A stretch of 9,336 nucleotides of DNA from DASZZX01 sp036260415 (GTDB taxonomy: Bacteria > Actinomycetota > Nitriliruptoria > Nitriliruptorales > JAHWKO01): NCBI GenBank assembly GCA_036260415.1, contig DASZZX010000027.1:1-9336 (forward strand), read 5' to 3'. The position numbers and the translations under genes were made by a program. This document shows, piece after piece, positions 5,724-9,336 of the stretch (its first letter is position 1; each line of letters starts with the position of its first letter). The notes beneath the pieces are model-generated. The model was given only the letters and a program-made list of their open reading frames with translations. It did no database searches and had not been told where the DNA came from.

Positions 5724-6782
5724 TCCCGCCCCGCGTCATCGCCCGACGCCGCCCCCCACTACTACGGGGGGCAGGCCGTCATCGAGGGCGTGATGATGCG
5801 GGGCGCGGACACCTGGGCGGTGGCGGCCCGGCGCCCGTCCGGCGAGATCTACCTCGAGCGCCATCCCGTGTCGGATTTCCCCGAGCGCTACCCGGCCTTC
5901 CGCAAGCCGATGCTGCGTGGGGTGTACGTCCTGTTCGACGCGATGGCGATCGGAGTCAAGGCGCTCGGCATCGCCGCGCGACAGGCCGTGCCCGACGACG
6001 AGCAGCCGCTGGACGGTCGGGCGCTGGGTGGCAGCCTCGTCCTGGCGGCGGTCTTCTTCGTCGCGATCTTCATCGTGCTGCCGAACGCCGCGCTGGCCCT
6101 GGTGCGCGGCTGGCTGGGCGACGGGGTGCTCTACCACGTCGCTGAGGGTCTGTTGCGGATCGCGATCTTCCTCGGCTACCTGTCCCTCATCTCGCTGATG
6201 GGTGACATCCGGCGGGTCTTCATGTACCACGGAGCCGAGCACAAGACCATCGCAGCGTGGGAACACGGCGAACCCCTCGAACCCTCGGTCGTCGACCGCT
6301 ACCCGACCCTGCACGTCCGCTGCGGCACCAACTTCCTGGTCATGGTGATGGTGCTCGCCCTGTTCGTGTACTCGGTGGCGGGCGCGGTGGTGCCGGCCCC
6401 GGACGGTGGCTGGCTCGCCGCCGTCGCCTACCACGTCCTGCTTCGCCTCCTGCTGTTGCCGGTGGTCGCCGGCCTCGCCTACGAGGGGATCCGGCTGGGC
6501 GCCTCCCGGGAAGACAACCGCCTGGTCCGGGCGTTGATGCTGCCGGGCCTGTGGCTGCAGACGGTCACGACCCGCCAGCCGACGGAGGACCAGATTGAGG
6601 TCGCCATCCGGGCCTTCCAGGCGGTGGTGCCCAGCGACCAGCTCGACGGTCGTGCCCGCGACCTGCCCAGTACCGTGATCGTCGGTGTGGACGCGGCCCA
6701 GCCGCGGCGCGGCCCCCTGTCGGACGACGTCGGGGAGGGCGCGAACGCCGGCGCATCGCGACCGCCTGCGGACGGTCACTAG
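5721..6782 (+). CDS. DUF1385 family membrane protein (YqhQ-like)
   Basis: This is a multi-pass membrane protein of the DUF1385 family, whose biochemical role is not established to my knowledge. Numbered from the CTG at 5721 it is 353 aa, with the family opening GGQAVIEGVMMRG at 16-28. Hydrophobic segments lie near 103-127, 143-161, 205-225 and 235-254. Between the second and third are the conserved YHGAEHKT (169-176) and RCGTNF (200-205). The His/Glu/Cys residues there could bind metal, but that is a guess. TRQPTEDQIEVAI follows the last helix (284-296), and a Gly/Ala/Asp-rich tail of about 50 residues ends the protein. Starting at the GTG at 5790 would remove 23 residues, including most of the conserved opening. 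DUF1385 genes are found between rpmE and prfA in other Gram-positives too, which suggests a link with translation or the cell envelope. It lies 30 bases after rpmE. Confidence 0.88.
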   Translation: MSRPASSPDAAPHYYGGQAVIEGVMMRGADTWAVAARRPSGEIYLERHPVSDFPERYPAFRKPMLRGVYVLFDAMAIGVKALGIAARQAVPDDEQPLDGRALGGSLVLAAVFFVAIFIVLPNAALALVRGWLGDGVLYHVAEGLLRIAIFLGYLSLISLMGDIRRVFMYHGAEHKTIAAWEHGEPLEPSVVDRYPTLHVRCGTNFLVMVMVLALFVYSVAGAVVPAPDGGWLAAVAYHVLLRLLLLPVVAGLAYEGIRLGASREDNRLVRALMLPGLWLQTVTTRQPTEDQIEVAIRAFQAVVPSDQLDGRARDLPSTVIVGVDAAQPRRGPLSDDVGEGANAGASRPPADGH

Positions 6783-6842
6783 CGGGACGAGGCCGCGACC
6801 GTGGTGACGTCCGGCGCCCATCCGACCTTGCAGGACGCGCGC

Positions 6843-7916
6843 ATGTTCCAACGCCTCGACGAGATCGAGTCCACCTACCGGGAGCTGGAGAGCCAGCTCG
6901 GGGACGCCGACGTGCTGGCCGACGGTCAGCGCTACACGGCCGTCGCGAAGCGGCACGCCGAGCTGGGCGAGGTGGTCGACGCCTACCGCGCCTACCGACG
7001 GGTCTGCGGCGACCTTGAGGCGGCGCAGGAGATGGTCCGGGAGGCGACCGGACAGGACCGGGAGCTGATGCGGGCCGAGGCCGCCGAGCTGGAGGGCCGT
7101 CGGGACGCGCTCGCGGGGCGTCTCAGGACCCTGCTGCTGCCGCGGGACCCCAACGACGACAGGGACGTCATCGTGGAGATCCGCGCGGGCGCCGGCGGTG
7201 ACGAGGCCGGGCTGTTCGCCGGCGAGCTGTGGCAGATGTACACGAGCTACGCGGAACGGCAGGGCTGGCGCACCGACGTGATGGCGCTGTCCGAGCAGGG
7301 CATCGGCGGGGTCAAGGAGGTCATCTTCGAGGTCCGTGGCGAGGGCGCCTACTCGCATCTCAAGCACGAGTCGGGTGTCCACCGCGTGCAGCGTGTGCCC
7401 CGCACCGAATCGCAGGGCCGGATCCACACGTCCACCGCCACGGTGGCGGTTCTGCCCGCGGCGGAGGAGGTGGACGTCGAGATCGATCCCGCCGAACTGC
7501 GCATCGACGTCTTCCGCTCCAGCGGGCCGGGTGGCCAGAGCGTGAACACCACCGACTCCGCCGTGCGGCTGACCCACCTCCCGACCGGCCTGGTCGTGTC
7601 GTGCCAGGACGAGAAGTCGCAGCACCAGAATCGGGAGAAGGCGATGAGGATCCTGCGGGCGCGGCTGCTGCAGGCCGAGCAGGAGCGCGTCGCGCGCCAG
7701 CGCGCAGACGCCCGCAAGGGCCAGATCGGCTCGGGTGACCGCAGCGAGAAGATCCGCACGTACAACTTCCCGCAGAGTCGCGTCACCGATCACCGCATCG
7801 GGATGTCCGTGCACAACCTGCAGGCCGTCCTGTCCGGAGAGCTCGACGAGCTCGTCGAGGCGCTGACCCAGGCGGAGCGCGCCGCCTTGCTCGCTGGGCA
7901 GGAGCCCGGCGCGTGA
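6843..7916 (+). CDS. prfA: Peptide chain release factor 1 (RF1)
   Basis: RF1 recognises UAA and UAG in the ribosomal A site and triggers peptide release. Numbered from the ATG at 6843, the 357 aa protein has the coiled N-terminal domain 1 (about 1-100), the RF1 codon-recognition tripeptide in PxT form (P186-R187-T188, in RVPRTESQGRIHTS; RF2 would have SPF), and the catalytic GGQ at 230-232 in GPGGQSVNTTDS. The C-terminal signature SGDRSEKIRTYNFPQ is present. The ATG at 6843 is preferred because MFQRLDEIE matches the usual actinobacterial RF1 beginning, the length fits, and AGGA (6832-6835) lies 7 bases upstream. The GTG at 6801, also with a purine-rich GACGAGG upstream, would add 14 non-conserved residues. 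Its TGA overlaps the prmC start, and PrmC methylates the glutamine of its GGQ. Confidence 0.97.
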   Translation: MFQRLDEIESTYRELESQLGDADVLADGQRYTAVAKRHAELGEVVDAYRAYRRVCGDLEAAQEMVREATGQDRELMRAEAAELEGRRDALAGRLRTLLLPRDPNDDRDVIVEIRAGAGGDEAGLFAGELWQMYTSYAERQGWRTDVMALSEQGIGGVKEVIFEVRGEGAYSHLKHESGVHRVQRVPRTESQGRIHTSTATVAVLPAAEEVDVEIDPAELRIDVFRSSGPGGQSVNTTDSAVRLTHLPTGLVVSCQDEKSQHQNREKAMRILRARLLQAEQERVARQRADARKGQIGSGDRSEKIRTYNFPQSRVTDHRIGMSVHNLQAVLSGELDELVEALTQAERAALLAGQEPGA

Positions 7917-8863
7917 TCGCTTCGGTGGGCGCGTCCCTGCGGAAGGTGGTGGCCGGCCACGCGGCGACGCTCGCCGACGCGGGCGTCGACAGCCCGCTCG
8001 CCGACGCGTCGGCGCTGGCACGGCATGTCCTCGACGTGGACACTGCCACCCTGCGGACGGCCACCGCGGGGACGATCGACAGCGCTCGCCTGCGGCGGCT
8101 GGAGCAGGTCGTGGCCCGGCGCGCCGCCCGCACACCCCTCCAGCACCTCACCGGCGAGGTCGGCTTCCGCCAGCTGGCGCTGACGTGTCGTCCCGGCGTG
8201 TTCGTGCCCCGGCCCGAGACCGAGCTGCTGGCCGGTGCCGCGGTCGCTGCGGCACGCGCCGCCTTGGTGCACAGCGGCACGGCCCGCGTGGTCGAACCGT
8301 GCACTGGGACGGGGGCGGTCGCGCTGTCGGTCGCCACCGAGGTCGACGGGGTCGAGGTGGTGGCCACCGACCGCTCCCCCGACGCCTGTCGGCTGGCGCG
8401 CGAGAACCTGCAGCGGCTGACGGCCGAGGGGCGGCTCGGCAACTCCGTGTGCCGCGTGCTGGTCGGCGACCTGCTGCAGCCGGTCCCCTCCTGGCTGCTC
8501 GGGCGGGTGGACGTGGTGGTGGCCAACCCGCCGTACCTGACCCCCGACGAGGTCGCCGCCAGCCCGCCCGAGGTCCGCATCTACGAGCCGCTCGACGCGC
8601 TCCTTGGGGGTCCTGACGGCAACGCGGTGGTGGAGCGTCTGCTGCGTGACGGTCTCCGCTGGCTTCGCCCGGGCGGCCACCTGCTGCTGGAGGTCGGCGA
8701 GTCCCGCGCCGCCCACCTCGCGACGCGGGCGTGCGCGCTCGGCTACGTGGAGGTGGGGATGGAGAACGACCTTGCCGGCCGGTCACGCATCCTGGTGGCG
8801 CGTCTCCGCGCGGAGGGGGGCCGTGAGCGGCGCTCCGTAGGGGCGCACGGAGGTGGACCATGA
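7913..8863 (+). CDS. prmC: Release factor glutamine methyltransferase PrmC (HemK)
   Basis: PrmC is an SAM-dependent N5-glutamine methyltransferase that methylates the GGQ glutamine of RF1 and RF2 and so raises their release activity. It has an N-terminal helical domain that holds the release factor (about 1-95) and then FVPRPETELL (97-106), the conserved opening of the catalytic domain. The SAM loop EPCTGTGAVALSVA is at 128-141, the acidic motif II region ATDRSPDAC at 151-159, and the catalytic NPPY at 205-208, where the glutamine is bound. The GTG at 7913 overlaps the prfA stop as GTGA, implying translational coupling. Shine-Dalgarno-like purines lie in the end of prfA (GGGCAGGAG, 7897-7905). 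At 316 aa it is a little longer than the E. coli protein (277 aa), with a basic, Gly-rich tail that overlaps the next gene. Confidence 0.96.
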   Translation: MIASVGASLRKVVAGHAATLADAGVDSPLADASALARHVLDVDTATLRTATAGTIDSARLRRLEQVVARRAARTPLQHLTGEVGFRQLALTCRPGVFVPRPETELLAGAAVAAARAALVHSGTARVVEPCTGTGAVALSVATEVDGVEVVATDRSPDACRLARENLQRLTAEGRLGNSVCRVLVGDLLQPVPSWLLGRVDVVVANPPYLTPDEVAASPPEVRIYEPLDALLGGPDGNAVVERLLRDGLRWLRPGGHLLLEVGESRAAHLATRACALGYVEVGMENDLAGRSRILVARLRAEGGRERRSVGAHGGGP

Positions 8864-9336
8864 GCACGGTCGTGGACGCCCGCGGTGACAGCCGGGCCGA
8901 GGCGGTGCTCCGGGCGGCCGAGTCGCTGCGCCGCGGAGAGCTGGTGGTGCTGCCGACCGACACGGTCTACGGGGTCGCCGCCGACGCCTTCACACCGGCC
9001 GCGACCGCCCGCATCTTCGAGGCGAAGGGGCGCTCGCGGCGCTTCCCCCTCCCGGTCCTCGTGCACGGACGTGAGCAGCTGCCGGGTCTGGTCGCCCACG
9101 TGCCCGAGGCGGCGGAACGGCTGGTCGCGCGGTACTGGCCCGGGCCTCTCACCCTGGTGCTGGCGGCCAACCTCCACCTCGACTGGGACATCGGCCACAA
9201 CCAGGGCACGGTGGCGGTCCGCATGCCGCTCGACGACCTGACCCTCGAGGTGATCCGGGCGGTGGGGCCGCTGGCGGTGACCAGCGCGAACCGGTCGGGT
9301 CAGCCGGCCGCTACCGACGCGCACAGCGCACGGATG
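8860..9336 (+). CDS. tsaC: L-threonylcarbamoyladenylate synthase (Sua5/YwlC/TsaC), 3' end outside window
   Basis: This enzyme uses threonine, bicarbonate and ATP to make threonylcarbamoyl-AMP, the precursor of the t6A base at position 37 of ANN-decoding tRNAs. All 159 visible codons from the ATG at 8860 are open, with no stop before the window ends. The YrdC fold motifs are clear: ELVVLPTDTVYGVAADAF (27-44), KGR (56-58) with LPVLV after it, YWPGPLTLVL (92-101), GTVAVRMP (116-123) and the SxN-type TSANRSG (141-147). The ATG overlaps the prmC stop as ATGA, and GGAGGTGG (8849-8856) is its Shine-Dalgarno. Whether it is the short TsaC/YwlC form or carries a C-terminal Sua5 domain cannot be seen because the gene is cut. 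Confidence 0.95.
   Translation, partial: MSTVVDARGDSRAEAVLRAAESLRRGELVVLPTDTVYGVAADAFTPAATARIFEAKGRSRRFPLPVLVHGREQLPGLVAHVPEAAERLVARYWPGPLTLVLAANLHLDWDIGHNQGTVAVRMPLDDLTLEVIRAVGPLAVTSANRSGQPAATDAHSARM

Noticed and set aside
6801..6842. GTG at 6801 as the prfA start
   Set aside because: It adds 14 residues not typical of RF1, whereas the ATG at 6843 gives the usual start and length and has its own Shine-Dalgarno. It remains possible.
5736..8135. Very long open frame on the minus strand (about 800 codons) opposite DUF1385, prfA and prmC
   Set aside because: It is antisense to three clearly conserved genes, and its Arg/His/Gly-rich translation has no recognisable domain. Long antisense frames are expected in DNA this GC-rich.
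1..9336. CRISPR arrays, insertion sequences, tRNA or rRNA genes and phage genes
   Set aside because: None was seen: no spaced repeats, no transposase or integrase, and the window is almost filled by conserved chromosomal genes.

Overview
The window is a very GC-rich (roughly 70% or more by eye) stretch of bacterial chromosome. Every gene lies on the plus strand and almost every codon ends in G or C. The gene order thrB ... rho - rpmE - prfA - prmC - tsaC/sua5 is the actinobacterial arrangement known from Streptomyces and Mycobacterium. Three further genes are interspersed: a COG2074-type kinase, a TalC-type transaldolase and a DUF1385 membrane protein. Together these suggest an actinobacterium, perhaps from a deep-branching class rather than a classical streptomycete or mycobacterium. 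The lineage is inference from composition and gene order only.

Layout. Positions 1-1128 hold the 3' part of an MFS drug-efflux type transporter (DHA3 group), cut by the window edge. A short gap with a strong hairpin leads to thrB (homoserine kinase, 1198-2139). After a second hairpin and a 147-base gap comes a 2-phosphoglycerate-kinase-like P-loop protein (about 2287-2952), closely followed by a small transaldolase (2973-3659). Then come rho (3695-5359) with a long charged N-terminal insertion, an 82-base leader with hairpins, rpmE (bL31, 5442-5690), a DUF1385 membrane protein (about 5721-6782), prfA (RF1, 6843-7916), prmC (7913-8863, overlapping prfA by 4 bases) and tsaC/sua5 (from 8860, overlapping prmC by 4 bases and running off the window).

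How the genes fit together. The right half is an information-processing operon. Rho ends transcripts, bL31 is a ribosomal protein, RF1 ends translation at UAA/UAG, PrmC methylates the GGQ glutamine of release factors, and TsaC makes the threonylcarbamoyl-AMP used for t6A in tRNA. The 4-base overlaps imply translational coupling of prfA, prmC and tsaC. The left half is metabolic: threonine synthesis, plus a kinase and transaldolase pair whose joint role is unknown.

Most notable observations. For two genes (the kinase and the DUF1385 protein) the conserved N-terminus extends upstream of the first ATG/GTG/TTG codon. In both, a CTG codon preceded by a Shine-Dalgarno sequence at 7-base spacing is the only good start. 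There is also a perfect 7-bp hairpin inside the transaldolase gene built from out-of-character codons, a candidate autoregulatory rpmE leader, and a charged disordered insertion in Rho. I found no CRISPR array, mobile element, tRNA or rRNA, and no convincing evidence of a wholly new system.
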